This document shows positions 33,936 to 42,743 of a stretch of DNA of 64,000 nt, in pieces; positions within the stretch are counted from its first letter, which is position 1, and every line of letters begins with the position of its first letter. Position numbers and translations under genes: made by a program. Source of the stretch: Streptomyces lincolnensis (lineage in GTDB: Bacteria > Actinomycetota > Actinomycetes > Streptomycetales > Streptomycetaceae); contig NZ_JAIHON010000010.1 of assembly GCF_021173675.1 (NCBI RefSeq), positions 186,001-250,000 on the forward strand, written 5' to 3'. Below the pieces are notes generated by a model. The model worked only from the letters and a program-made list of their open reading frames with translations. It made no database searches and was not told the DNA's origin.

Positions 33936-35522
33936 ATGAACGAGCCATGGGGCAAGGACGGACCGGCCGTCGCCGCCCGTGGGGTCACCAAGACCTACGC
34001 CAACGGGGTGCGCGCGGTCCGAGCCGTGGACCTGGAGGTCCCGCCGGGCGAGATCCGGGCGGTGGTGGGGGAGAACGGCGCCGGCAAGTCCACGCTGATG
34101 AAGATGTTCTACGGCCTGGAACAGCCCAGCGCGGGCGAGATCCTGGTCGGCGGACGGCCACGCGTCCTGCGCGGCCCGGCCTCGGCGATCGCCCTGGGCG
34201 TGGGCATGGTGCACCAGAACCTCATGCTGGTGCCGTCCTTCACCGTCGCCCAGAACGTCGTCCTCGGCGTGGAGCCGGGCCGTCGCGGCCTGGTCGACCC
34301 GAAGGCGGCCGTGGAGACGACCGCCCGGCTCGCCGAGGAGTCCGGCCTCACCGTCGACCCCAGGGCCCGCGTCGACGAGGTGTCCGTCGGGATGCGCCAG
34401 CGCACCGAGATCCTCAAGGCGCTGCACCGGAGGGCCCGCGTACTGATCCTCGACGAGCCGACCGCCGTACTCACCCCGCAGGAGACCGAGGACCTCTTCG
34501 CCGCCGTCCGCCGGTTGCGCGACGGCGGGATGACCGTGCTGTTCATCTCGCACAAGCTGCGCGAGGTACGGGAGATCAGCGACAAGGTGAGCGTGATGCG
34601 CGCCGGCTCCCTGGTGGGCACGGTCGCCACCGCCGACGCCACCGAACGCTCGCTCGCCGCCATGATGGTCGGCCGCGACATGTCCCTGGACGTGGACCGC
34701 ACACCCGCCCGCCCCACGGGGACCACCCTTCGGGTACGCGGCCTCGGCTACGAGACCCCGATCGGCCAGTGCCTGCACGGCCTCGACTTCGACGTGGCCG
34801 CCGGCGAGATCGTCGGCGTGGCCGGCATCGAGGGCAACGGCCAGAGCGAACTCGCCGAGATCCTCGCAGGACTGCGCCGCCCCACCGGGGGCACCGTCCA
34901 CATCGACGGCACCGACACGGCCGGTCTCGACGTGGCGGGACACCGCAGGGCCGGCATCGGCTACGTCCCCGAGGACCGGCTGCACAACGGCGCCGCCCTC
35001 GACGCGTCCATCGCCGACAACCTCGTCGTCGACCGCCACGACCGACCGCCCCTCGCCCGACACGGCGTCCTGCACCCGGGCGCCCTCCGCGCCCACGCCG
35101 ACCGGCTGATCGACCAGTACGCCATCCGCACCCCCGACCCCTCGGTCCCGGTCCGCGCACTGTCCGGCGGCAACATGCAGAAGGTGATCGTCGCCCGCGA
35201 ACTCTCCGCCGGGCCACGCCTGTTGATCGCCTCGCAGGTCACCCGCGGGGTGGACATCGGCGCCATGCGGTTCATGTACGAGCGTCTCGTCGCCGCGCGC
35301 GACGAGGGCGCCGCCGTCCTGCTGATCTCCGCCGACCTCACCGAACTCCTCGCCCTCTCCGACCGGTTGCTCGTCCTCAAGGACGGCCGTCTGGTCGCCC
35401 GGTTCGACGACACCACCGGACTCACCGAGAAGCGGGTCGGCCTGTACATGCTCGGCGTCGAGGAGCACGACCGCGACCGGCTCACCGCCCACCTGGACGA
35501 CCCGTGGGAGGAGGCCCCGTGA
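33936..35522 (+). CDS. ABC transporter ATP-binding protein with two ABC domains
   Basis: 528 residues. The first ABC domain has Walker A GENGAGKST, signature VSVGMRQRTEIL and Walker B VLILDEPTAVL. The second has a degenerate Walker A (GIEGNGQSE) and the LSGGNMQKVIVAREL signature, as in other BMP-linked and ribose-type importers. It powers nucleoside uptake through the two permeases. It ends in a 4-bp overlap with the permease gene. Confidence 0.94.
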   Translation: MNEPWGKDGPAVAARGVTKTYANGVRAVRAVDLEVPPGEIRAVVGENGAGKSTLMKMFYGLEQPSAGEILVGGRPRVLRGPASAIALGVGMVHQNLMLVPSFTVAQNVVLGVEPGRRGLVDPKAAVETTARLAEESGLTVDPRARVDEVSVGMRQRTEILKALHRRARVLILDEPTAVLTPQETEDLFAAVRRLRDGGMTVLFISHKLREVREISDKVSVMRAGSLVGTVATADATERSLAAMMVGRDMSLDVDRTPARPTGTTLRVRGLGYETPIGQCLHGLDFDVAAGEIVGVAGIEGNGQSELAEILAGLRRPTGGTVHIDGTDTAGLDVAGHRRAGIGYVPEDRLHNGAALDASIADNLVVDRHDRPPLARHGVLHPGALRAHADRLIDQYAIRTPDPSVPVRALSGGNMQKVIVARELSAGPRLLIASQVTRGVDIGAMRFMYERLVAARDEGAAVLLISADLTELLALSDRLLVLKDGRLVARFDDTTGLTEKRVGLYMLGVEEHDRDRLTAHLDDPWEEAP

Positions 35523-36640
35523 CCACCACCCCCATGACGGCGATCGAGACCGAGGACCGCCGCCAGTACCGCGCGACCCGCCGCCGCGACTTCGCCGTCG
35601 ACCTCAGCATGGCCCTGGCCACCATCCTCGCCGCCCTGGCCATCGGCTTCCTCGTCATGCTCGCCACCGGCAACGACCCGATCCGCGCCTACGAGGCGAT
35701 GCTCACCGGCCCGCTGGACCGCTCCTTCCGCGTCGGCCGCTGGCTGGAGGACGCCACCACCCTCACCCTGCTCGGGCTGTCGGTCGCGATCCCCTTCCGC
35801 GCCCGGCAGATCAGCCTCGGCGCCGAGAGCCAGGTCTACGCCGGCGCGCTGGCCGCCGCGACCGTCGCGATCTTCCTGCCGCTGCCGCCGGTCTTCGCCG
35901 TGATCGTGCCCATGGCCGCGGCCGCCGCCGCGGGCGCCGGAATGGGCCTGGTCCCGGGATCGATGAAGGCCCGCCTCGGCGCCAACGAGATCGTGGCGAC
36001 CCTGATGCTCAACGCCATCGTCGTCCGCGTCTACGACTACCTGGTCAACGGCCCGCTGAAGGAGTCGGGCAGCAGCGCCGTGCACTCGAAGAACATCCAG
36101 CCCGACTCCGCGCTCACCCCGCTGACCGACTGGTTCGGCGTCCCGCTGGGCCGCGCCAACATCGGCCTCGGTGTGATGCTGCTGACCGCCGTCGCCCTGT
36201 GGCTGCTCCTCACCCGCACCCCGCTCGGCTACCGCATCCGCATGACCGGCGCCAACCCCGACTTCGCGGCGTACGGCGGCATCCGCGTACCCCGCGTCAT
36301 CGAGTGGAGCTTCGTCATCGGCGGCGCCGTCGCGGGCCTCGCCGGAGCCCACCTCGTCCAGGGCGTGTACGGGCGACTGGAACCCGGGCTCGCCGGAAGC
36401 CTCGCCTTCGAAGGGATCGTGGTCGCCCTGCTGGCCCGGAACAACCCGCTGGTCGTCGTGGTCGCCGGACTCTTCTACTCCTACCTGCGCGCGGGGGGCG
36501 ACATCATGGAACAGCAGACGGACGTCGGCACCGAGATCGTGGTGGTCATCCAGGCGGTCATCGTGCTGCTGGTCACCGCCCAGGCCCTGCCGAACCTGCT
36601 CAAGCGGCGGATCGCGCGAAAGCAGGTGGGGATCCGATGA
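35519..36640 (+). CDS. ABC transporter permease (BPD_transp_2 family)
   Basis: 373 residues from a GTG at 35519 that overlaps the ATPase stop. It has about nine to ten membrane helices with the motif LGANEIVATLMLNAIVVRVY, matching the first permease (YufP-like) of BMP-type nucleoside importers. The 3' end overlaps the next permease (ATGA). Confidence 0.92.
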   Translation: MTTTPMTAIETEDRRQYRATRRRDFAVDLSMALATILAALAIGFLVMLATGNDPIRAYEAMLTGPLDRSFRVGRWLEDATTLTLLGLSVAIPFRARQISLGAESQVYAGALAAATVAIFLPLPPVFAVIVPMAAAAAAGAGMGLVPGSMKARLGANEIVATLMLNAIVVRVYDYLVNGPLKESGSSAVHSKNIQPDSALTPLTDWFGVPLGRANIGLGVMLLTAVALWLLLTRTPLGYRIRMTGANPDFAAYGGIRVPRVIEWSFVIGGAVAGLAGAHLVQGVYGRLEPGLAGSLAFEGIVVALLARNNPLVVVVAGLFYSYLRAGGDIMEQQTDVGTEIVVVIQAVIVLLVTAQALPNLLKRRIARKQVGIR

Positions 36641-37572
36641 GTTCCGTGCTCGACGTCGTCCTCAGCAGCGCCTTCCTGGCGGCCGTACTGCGGATCGCCA
36701 CCCCGTACCTGCTCGCCGCGTTCGGCGGGCTGGTCGCCGAACGGGCCGGCATCAGCAACATCGCCCTGGACGGCCAGATGCTCTCCGCCGCCTGCACCGG
36801 AGCGCTGGTGGCCGGCTACAGCGGCTCCGTCGCGCTCGGCGCACTCAGCGGCGTCGCGACGGCGACACTCCTGGGCCTGCTGCTCGCCGCCCTCCGCCTG
36901 GAACTGGGCGCCGACGCGATCATCGCGGGCATCGGCCTCAACCTCCTCGCCTCCGGCGGCACCGCCTACGCCGTCTACACCCTCCTCGACGACAAGGGCG
37001 GCACCACCGGCCTCAAAAGCGGCAGCCTGCCGACGGTCACCCTGCCCGGCATCGAGCACATCCCGGTGGTCGGCGCGGTGCTGAGCGGCCAGAACATGAT
37101 CACCTGGCTGGCCTTCCTGGCCGCGCCGTTCGTCGCCTGGCTGTTCTTCCGCACCCGCTTCGGCTTCCACCTGCGCGCGGTCGGCGAGATGCCGGACGCG
37201 GCGGCATCGGTCGGGATCGCGGTACGGCGCGTCCAGTACACCGGACTCGCCCTCAGCGGAGCCCTCGCCGGACTCGCCGGGGTCTTCCTCAGCATGGGCT
37301 ACGTCTCCTTCTTCGTACGGGACATGACGGCCGGCCGCGGCTTCATCGCCCTCGCGGCCGTGTTCCTCGGCGGCCTGCGGCCCTGGGGTGTCTTCCTCGC
37401 CGCGCTCGGCTTCGGAGCGGCGGAAGCACTGGCCGTACAACTCGGAACCCTCGACGTACCACCACAGCTCGTGTCGACGATCCCGTACGTCATGACCCTG
37501 GCCGCCCTCGCCCTGTACGCCTGGCGCCGCAAGCGCCGGGGCCGTGCCGTGCCGGCGGCCGCCTCGCTCTGA
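36637..37572 (+). CDS. ABC transporter permease (BPD_transp_2 family)
   Basis: 311 residues, about nine membrane helices. The motifs LVAERAGISNIALDGQMLSA and GADAIIAGIGLNLLASGGTA identify the second (YufQ-like) permease of BMP-type importers. It is the last gene of the nucleoside locus; no clear terminator is seen in the 105 bp after it. Confidence 0.92.
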   Translation: MSSVLDVVLSSAFLAAVLRIATPYLLAAFGGLVAERAGISNIALDGQMLSAACTGALVAGYSGSVALGALSGVATATLLGLLLAALRLELGADAIIAGIGLNLLASGGTAYAVYTLLDDKGGTTGLKSGSLPTVTLPGIEHIPVVGAVLSGQNMITWLAFLAAPFVAWLFFRTRFGFHLRAVGEMPDAAASVGIAVRRVQYTGLALSGALAGLAGVFLSMGYVSFFVRDMTAGRGFIALAAVFLGGLRPWGVFLAALGFGAAEALAVQLGTLDVPPQLVSTIPYVMTLAALALYAWRRKRRGRAVPAAASL

Positions 37573-37677
37573 CACCTTCGCAGCACCCGCCTCACCGGAC
37601 TCGCCCACCCGTCCGCACCCTGCCGGCCGTGCGGGTCGGCGAGCCATGCCCGCACGCCTCCCTTCGGAAGGACAGTC

Positions 37678-39093
37678 ATGCGCCACAGATCCCCAGTACG
37701 CCGCAGACGCGCGCTCCTCGCCTCCCTCGCCGCGGCCGGCCTCCTCAGCAGCCTCGCCCGCACCGACGGCTTCGCGGCGGAACCGGAAACGGACAGCTCC
37801 GGCAAGCCGCAGGACGTGCGGCTCCTCGACACCCTCACGGTGCCCGCCGGGACGACGGGGTTCGGCATGCCGTTCGGCGGGCTGTCCGGCATCGACCGCG
37901 ACCCGCGCACCGGAGAGTACGTCGCCGTCAGCGACGACCGCTCGGAGAACGGCAGGGCCCGCTTCTACACCCTCCGACTCCCGCTCGACGGGGCCGCGTT
38001 CGCCACCGACAAGCCCGCCCTCGACGGCCTGACCGTGCTCGCCGACACCACCGGCGAACCCTTCGCCCCCAAGGCGGTCGACCCCGAGGCGATCCGCTGG
38101 ACGCCGGGCGGCGAGAGCCTGCTGTGGACCAGCGAGGGCGCCTCCTCCGCCGGGCAGCCCGCCTTCGTCCGCGAGGCGGCCACCTCCGGCGGGTACCTGC
38201 GCGAACTGCCCCTGCCCAAGGCGTACGCCCCCGTCCGCTCGGCCTCGGGCACCCTCACCGCCGGGGTCCGCAACAACCAGGCCGTGGAAGGCCTCACCCT
38301 CTCCCCGGACGGCCGCAAGGTGGTCACGATCACCGAGAACGCCCTCGTCCAGGACGGCCCCGCCGCCGGGCTGACGGTCAAGAGCCCCTCCCGCCTGCTG
38401 GAGCTGGACCGTCGGACGGGGAAGCCGAGGGCCGAGCACGTCTACGAGGTCGACCCGATCTCCGACGCGCCCACCGCGCCGCTGCCCGCCCCGGTCGGCA
38501 CATACGCGGCGGACCGGGGCGTCTCCGAGATCCTCGCGATCAACGACACCGACTACCTCACCGTGGAACGGTCCTTCGCCTCCGGCGTCGGCTTCTCCAT
38601 CCGCCTCTACTGGACCAGCACTCTCGGCGCGACGGACGTGAGCGCCAAGGAAGCCCTGTCCGGCACCGGTACATCGTGGAAGCCGATGCCGAAGAAGCTC
38701 CTGTACGACTTCACCACCTCCGGCACCGACGCCGACAACGTCGAGGGCATCACCTGGGGGCCGCGACTGCCCGACGGCTCCCGCTCGCTCGTCCTGGTCG
38801 CCGACGACAACTTCGGCTTCAACGGCGGCGTGACCAAGTTCCATCTGCTGTCGGTCCGTTCGGGACTCCTGGCGCACCGCACCCCGGACGTCGACGGCGA
38901 CGGAGCCGTCAACGCCAGGGACCTGGCCGCGATCCCGACCGCCGGCCCGGCCGGTGACCTCGACGGCAACGGCCGTACGGATGCCGGGGACATCCGGCTG
39001 TGGATCTCGTACACCCGCGCCTTCCCCACCGCCCAGAAGGCCGGCAGCCGCCCGCCGGGCGCGACGCCGACCCGGGCCCCGACACCTCGCTGA
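37678..39093 (+). CDS. Exported phytase-like esterase with dockerin-like C-terminus
   Basis: 471 residues. The start RRRRALLASLAAAGLL looks like a Tat-type signal. The core is the six-bladed esterase-like domain of the phytase-like family: GGLSGIDRDPRTGEYVAVSD, GVRNNQAVEGLTLSPDG, and GTDADNVEGITWGPRL. The end has two EF-hand-like loops, DVDGDGAVNARD (from about residue 404) and DLDGNGRTDAGD (from about 427), 23 residues apart, the layout of a type I dockerin. The substrate is probably a phosphoester or polymer ester. It is monocistronic. Confidence 0.88.
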   Translation: MRHRSPVRRRRALLASLAAAGLLSSLARTDGFAAEPETDSSGKPQDVRLLDTLTVPAGTTGFGMPFGGLSGIDRDPRTGEYVAVSDDRSENGRARFYTLRLPLDGAAFATDKPALDGLTVLADTTGEPFAPKAVDPEAIRWTPGGESLLWTSEGASSAGQPAFVREAATSGGYLRELPLPKAYAPVRSASGTLTAGVRNNQAVEGLTLSPDGRKVVTITENALVQDGPAAGLTVKSPSRLLELDRRTGKPRAEHVYEVDPISDAPTAPLPAPVGTYAADRGVSEILAINDTDYLTVERSFASGVGFSIRLYWTSTLGATDVSAKEALSGTGTSWKPMPKKLLYDFTTSGTDADNVEGITWGPRLPDGSRSLVLVADDNFGFNGGVTKFHLLSVRSGLLAHRTPDVDGDGAVNARDLAAIPTAGPAGDLDGNGRTDAGDIRLWISYTRAFPTAQKAGSRPPGATPTRAPTPR

Positions 39094-39108
39094 CCGTCGC
39101 AGCGGGGC

Positions 39109-39156
39109 GGCCTCTGTCAGGAGTGGCTTCTGTCGGGGTTGGCCTCTGTCAGGGGT
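39109..39156. repeat. 16-bp imperfect tandem repeat, three units
   Basis: ggcctctgtcaggagt, ggcttctgtcggggtt and ggcctctgtcaggggt lie head to tail between two convergent genes and overlap the last codons of the minus-strand amidohydrolase. Confidence 0.8.
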
Positions 39157-40738
39157 GTCCGCCGCAGCCGCAGCCCGTCATGGTGGCGCCCGCCTCGGGC
39201 GGCGGGGTCTGTGCGGCGGCCTCTTCCACCGCAGCGAGCAGCCGGCGGCGTTCCTCCGGCGGGATCCACCGGCCGTCGACGACCACGCCGTGGATGCGGC
39301 GGGTGTTGCGGATGTCCCGCAGCGGGTCGGCGTCGAGGACGAGCAGATCGGCGGCCTGTCCGCGGGCCACGGTGCCGACGGCGGGCAGGCCGAGGGTGCG
39401 GGCCGCGTCCCGCGTGGCCGCGCGCAGGGCCTCGGCCGGGGTGAGGCCGGCCGACACGAGCAGCGCCAGCTCGTCGTGGAGGGCGAAGCCCGGGACGAGA
39501 TATCCCGTGCCGGTGTCGGTGCCCGCCGCCAACCGGACACCCGCGCCGTGCAGTTCGCTCACCAGCTGGAGCCGGTGCGCGAAGATCCGGCGGATCTGCC
39601 GGGCCTGCTCGGCGGTGCGCCCGCCGATGAGGGCCGTCAGCTGGTCCGGCCAGCTCTCCACCTGCCAGGCGGGCAGGTACTTCCACTCCTCGGCCCGGGA
39701 CGGAACGTCGTCGGGCAGCTCCAGCGTGCGGTGCACGCTGAGCGTGGGGACGACTGCCGTCCCGCCGGCCGCCAGACTCCGGAAGAGGGCGTCCGCCCGG
39801 TCCCGGTCGTAGCCCTGCACCGCCCGCCATTCGAGGGGATGCACCTGCTGGAACCAACTGTGGTAGCGGGACAGACTGCTGGGGTCGCGCGGGTCGATCC
39901 GTACGGCGGCCAGGCGGCGCCGTATCTCCTTCTCGTGCCGTGAGGTCGCCAGCAGCAGCGCGTGCAGGTGCTCGATGGTGCGGTGGCCGGTGGCGCTCGC
40001 CTCCGCGATCCGTACGGTGTCGGGGCAGTGCCCGAGGTGGGGGATGCCCAGGCGCCGGGCCTCGTCCGCGATGGCGAAGTAGGCCTCGCGGGACAGACGG
40101 GAGTACACCTTGACGAAGTCCGCGCCCTCGCGCTTGAGCCGCCGTACGGCCCGCCGGCCCTCGGCCGCGTCACGCACCTCGACGGTCGGGCCCACGTCGG
40201 CCGCCCACAGTGAGGGCGTGCCGTCGACGATGGGGCTGCCGACCACCCAGCGGGGGCCGAGCAGTTCACCGCTGCGGATCTTCTCGCGCCACTCGTGATG
40301 GACCGGCTGGCCCCGCATCTCCCGGACCGTGGTGACACCGGCGAGTGCGTACAGCGGCGGGACCACCGTCTCCGGGCCGTCGCTGTGGGTGTGCGCCTCG
40401 ATCAGTCCCGGCATCAGGTACTTGCCGGTGAGATCCACCGTGCGGGTGCCCGGTCGGAGCCGGGTGCGTGTGCTCGGGGCGAGCGCGGTGATACGGCCGT
40501 CCTCGACGACGACCGTCATGTCGGGGGCCGGGGGCGCTCCCGATCCGTCGATCACGGTGACGTGGGTGAACGCCAACGGCCCGCTGCCGGCACCGCCGTC
40601 CGCGGCCCCCGTCCCGGCCGCGCGTGCCGTGCCGACGGCCCCCGTGCCCGTCAGCGCCGCCCCCGTCACGGCCGCCGCCCCGGCCAGAAACCCTCGTCGC
40701 GCCACACCGCGATGTGCCCCACCTGTTGCTTCGGACAT
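39149..40738 (-). CDS. Tat-exported amidohydrolase
   Basis: 529 residues from the ATG at 40738. The N-terminus has a twin-Arg signal (ARRGFLAGAAAVTGAAL). The amidohydrolase barrel shows LMPGLIEAHTHSDG (metal ligands), VKVYSRLSREAYFAIADEAR with the bridging Lys, LGHCPDTV, HRTIEHLHALL and the catalytic Asp in LAAGTDTGTGYLVPG. The C-terminus reads GCGCGGHP, an unusual Cys-rich tail. Relatives are imidazolonepropionase/prolidase-like enzymes of unknown substrate that act outside the cytoplasm. It is convergent with the phytase-like gene. Confidence 0.88.
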   Translation of the reverse strand: MSEATGGAHRGVARRGFLAGAAAVTGAALTGTGAVGTARAAGTGAADGGAGSGPLAFTHVTVIDGSGAPPAPDMTVVVEDGRITALAPSTRTRLRPGTRTVDLTGKYLMPGLIEAHTHSDGPETVVPPLYALAGVTTVREMRGQPVHHEWREKIRSGELLGPRWVVGSPIVDGTPSLWAADVGPTVEVRDAAEGRRAVRRLKREGADFVKVYSRLSREAYFAIADEARRLGIPHLGHCPDTVRIAEASATGHRTIEHLHALLLATSRHEKEIRRRLAAVRIDPRDPSSLSRYHSWFQQVHPLEWRAVQGYDRDRADALFRSLAAGGTAVVPTLSVHRTLELPDDVPSRAEEWKYLPAWQVESWPDQLTALIGGRTAEQARQIRRIFAHRLQLVSELHGAGVRLAAGTDTGTGYLVPGFALHDELALLVSAGLTPAEALRAATRDAARTLGLPAVGTVARGQAADLLVLDADPLRDIRNTRRIHGVVVDGRWIPPEERRRLLAAVEEAAAQTPPPEAGATMTGCGCGGHP

Positions 40739-41133
40739 GCTGTTTCCCCTCCCGCATGAGAATCCGCCGGCCCGTGTCCGCCGACCCCCACGACTCTGGC
40801 GGACACAGGGCGTGGGGGCAGTGCGGCCAGACGGTGCATGTGGGGTGTTGCCAAGGCGAGTGGTTCCGCGGGGAAGGGGCGTTCTCGGACTGGGTCTCGG
40901 CGGGCAGCGACTCCCGGGCCGGGGAGGGCAGGACGGTCGGCGGCGGTTCGGGCCGGGGGTGGTTCCGGCGATCTCGTGGGGCGTCTCCCGCCACTGTGTG
41001 AGGCGGTTGACGATGTCGCGGTGTTCCGCCGGCACAAGGCGGGCTCACTTCGGTGACCGAGCGCCGCACCACCGGTGCCGGGCAGGTGCGGTGCACCTGA
41101 CGCGGCACGTGAGCGTCGTGGCCATGCGTCGCG
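40739..41133. other. 395-bp stretch without a convincing gene
   Basis: Several long frames exist because of high GC, but none has a recognisable domain. It separates the amidohydrolase start from the 3' end of aztA. Confidence 0.5.
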
Positions 41134-41871
41134 TCACGCCGGTTGCCAGATCTGGGCCAGCGCCGAGGTGGTGAGGAGCTGTTCGGGGTGCCCCTGACCC
41201 ATCAGGTGGCCCTCGCGGAGCAGGAGGCAGGCGTTCGCCGAGCGCGCGGCTTCGAGGTCGTGGGTGGCCTGGACGACGGTCACCCCGTCGGCGACCAGTT
41301 CCGTCAGCAGCGCGGCGATCCGGTCCCTCGCCTCGGGATCGAGCCCGGTGGTCGGCTCGTCCAGCAGGAGCAGGTCGGACTCCTGGGCGAGGCCCTGGGC
41401 GATCAGGGTGCGCTGCCGCTGACCGCCGGAGAGTTCCCCGAGCTGACGGGCGGCGAGGTCGGTGATGCCCAGGCGTTCCATGGCCGTGTCCACGGTGGCG
41501 CGGTCCTGCCGGGTCAGCCGGCGCCAGGGTCCGCGTTCGCCCCAGCGCCCCATTTCCACCGTCTGCCTGACCGTCAGCGGCAGTGTGTCCCCGACGGCGC
41601 CGCGCTGAGGGACGAACGCCGGCGGCCGATCGCCGTCATGGTGCAGCTCGCCTGATGTGGGCTGGATCACGCCTGCCAGGACTCCGAGCAGGGTGGACTT
41701 CCCGCTCCCGTTCGGGCCCACGAGTGCCGTGGTGGCCAACGCCGGTATCTCTGCGTCGAGTTGATGGAGGACGGGCCGCCCCGGGTAGCCGGCGCACAGC
41801 CCGGTGAAGTGGACGCGGGGCGTTCCGCCCTCGGCGCGGGCGGCGGGGGATTTTTTGAACATGATTTTCAT
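41134..41871 (-). CDS. aztA: Zinc ABC transporter ATP-binding protein AztA
   Basis: 245 residues. ABC ATPase motifs: Walker A GPNGSGKST, Q-loop FVPQRG, signature LSGGQRQR and Walker B LLLLDEPTTGLDPE. The metal-type family and the neighbouring permease, receptor and AztD genes identify a zinc importer. The first codons lie inside the Zur-like box, so the transcript may be leaderless; an internal ATG at 41862 is an alternative start. It is transcribed away from the rest of the system, with only 14 bp between the start codons of aztA and aztB. Confidence 0.88.
   Translation of the reverse strand: MKIMFKKSPAARAEGGTPRVHFTGLCAGYPGRPVLHQLDAEIPALATTALVGPNGSGKSTLLGVLAGVIQPTSGELHHDGDRPPAFVPQRGAVGDTLPLTVRQTVEMGRWGERGPWRRLTRQDRATVDTAMERLGITDLAARQLGELSGGQRQRTLIAQGLAQESDLLLLDEPTTGLDPEARDRIAALLTELVADGVTVVQATHDLEAARSANACLLLREGHLMGQGHPEQLLTTSALAQIWQPA
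41856..41870. promoter_or_regulatory. Zur-like box TGAACATGATTTTCA
   Basis: A 15-bp near-palindrome (TGAACAT-g-ATTTTCA) matches the actinobacterial Zur pattern TGAAAATGATTTTCA with one difference. It lies in the divergent aztA/aztB start region and could repress both directions when zinc is sufficient. Zur binding is inferred. Confidence 0.7.
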
Positions 41872-41885
41872 TGTAGTGTGTTTAC

Positions 41886-42743
41886 ATGGAGTGGTTGACG
41901 GGTCCCTTCGAGGTGACCTTCGTACAACGGGCCCTGTGGGGCGGAATGTTGGTCTCGGCGATCTGCGCCCTGGCCGGCACGTGGGTGGTGCTCAGGGGGA
42001 TGGCCTTCCTCGGCGACGCCATGTCCCACGGGCTGCTGCCCGGGGTCGCGCTGGCCGCGCTGCTCGGCGGCAACCTGCTGGTGGGGGCCCTGCTGAGCGC
42101 GGCCGTCATGACAGCCGGCGTCACCGCCCTCGGCCGCACCCCGAGGCTGTCCCAGGACACGGGCATCGGTCTGCTGTTCGTGGGGATGCTGTCGCTCGGC
42201 GTGATCATCGTGTCGCGCTCGCAGTCCTTCGCGGTCGACCTGACCGGGTTCCTCTTCGGCGACGTCCTCGCCGTCCGTGAACAGGACTTGGCGCTACTGG
42301 GCGGGGCGCTGCTGCTCGCCCTGGTCGTCTCGGTTCTCGGCCACCGGGCCTTCCTGGCGCTGGCGTTCGATCCCCGCAAGGCCCGGACCCTCGGACTGCG
42401 CCCCCGCCTGGCTCACGCCGTACTGCTCGGACTGCTGGCGCTGGCCATCGTCGCCTCCTTCCACATCGTGGGGACGCTGCTGGTCCTGGGCCTGCTCATC
42501 GCCCCACCGGCCGCCGCGCTGCCCTGGGCGCGCAGCGTGCGGGGCGTCATGGCCCTCGCGGCGCTGCTCGGCGTCACCGCCACCTTCGGCGGCCTGCTGC
42601 TGTCCTGGCATCTGAGCACCGCGGCCGGCGCGACCGTCTCCGCCCTCGCGGTGACCCTGTTCTTCCTCTCCCACCTGGCATCCGGTTTCCGCCACCGCCA
42701 CCGAGCCCGCCCGGCCGGCGCCCACGCCGCGGCGACCACCTGA
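41886..42743 (+). CDS. aztB: Zinc ABC transporter permease AztB
   Basis: 285 residues with about eight membrane helices of the ABC-3 metal-permease family: VLRGMAFLGDAMSHGLLPGVALA and FHIVGTLLVLGLLIAPPAAA. It starts 14 bp from the divergent aztA and has no clear ribosome-binding site, so leaderless translation is possible. The stop abuts the next ATG directly. Confidence 0.92.
   Translation: MEWLTGPFEVTFVQRALWGGMLVSAICALAGTWVVLRGMAFLGDAMSHGLLPGVALAALLGGNLLVGALLSAAVMTAGVTALGRTPRLSQDTGIGLLFVGMLSLGVIIVSRSQSFAVDLTGFLFGDVLAVREQDLALLGGALLLALVVSVLGHRAFLALAFDPRKARTLGLRPRLAHAVLLGLLALAIVASFHIVGTLLVLGLLIAPPAAALPWARSVRGVMALAALLGVTATFGGLLLSWHLSTAAGATVSALAVTLFFLSHLASGFRHRHRARPAGAHAAATT

Noticed and set aside
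36481..38877. 798-codon minus-strand frame
   Set aside because: Antisense shadow of the permease and phytase-like genes.
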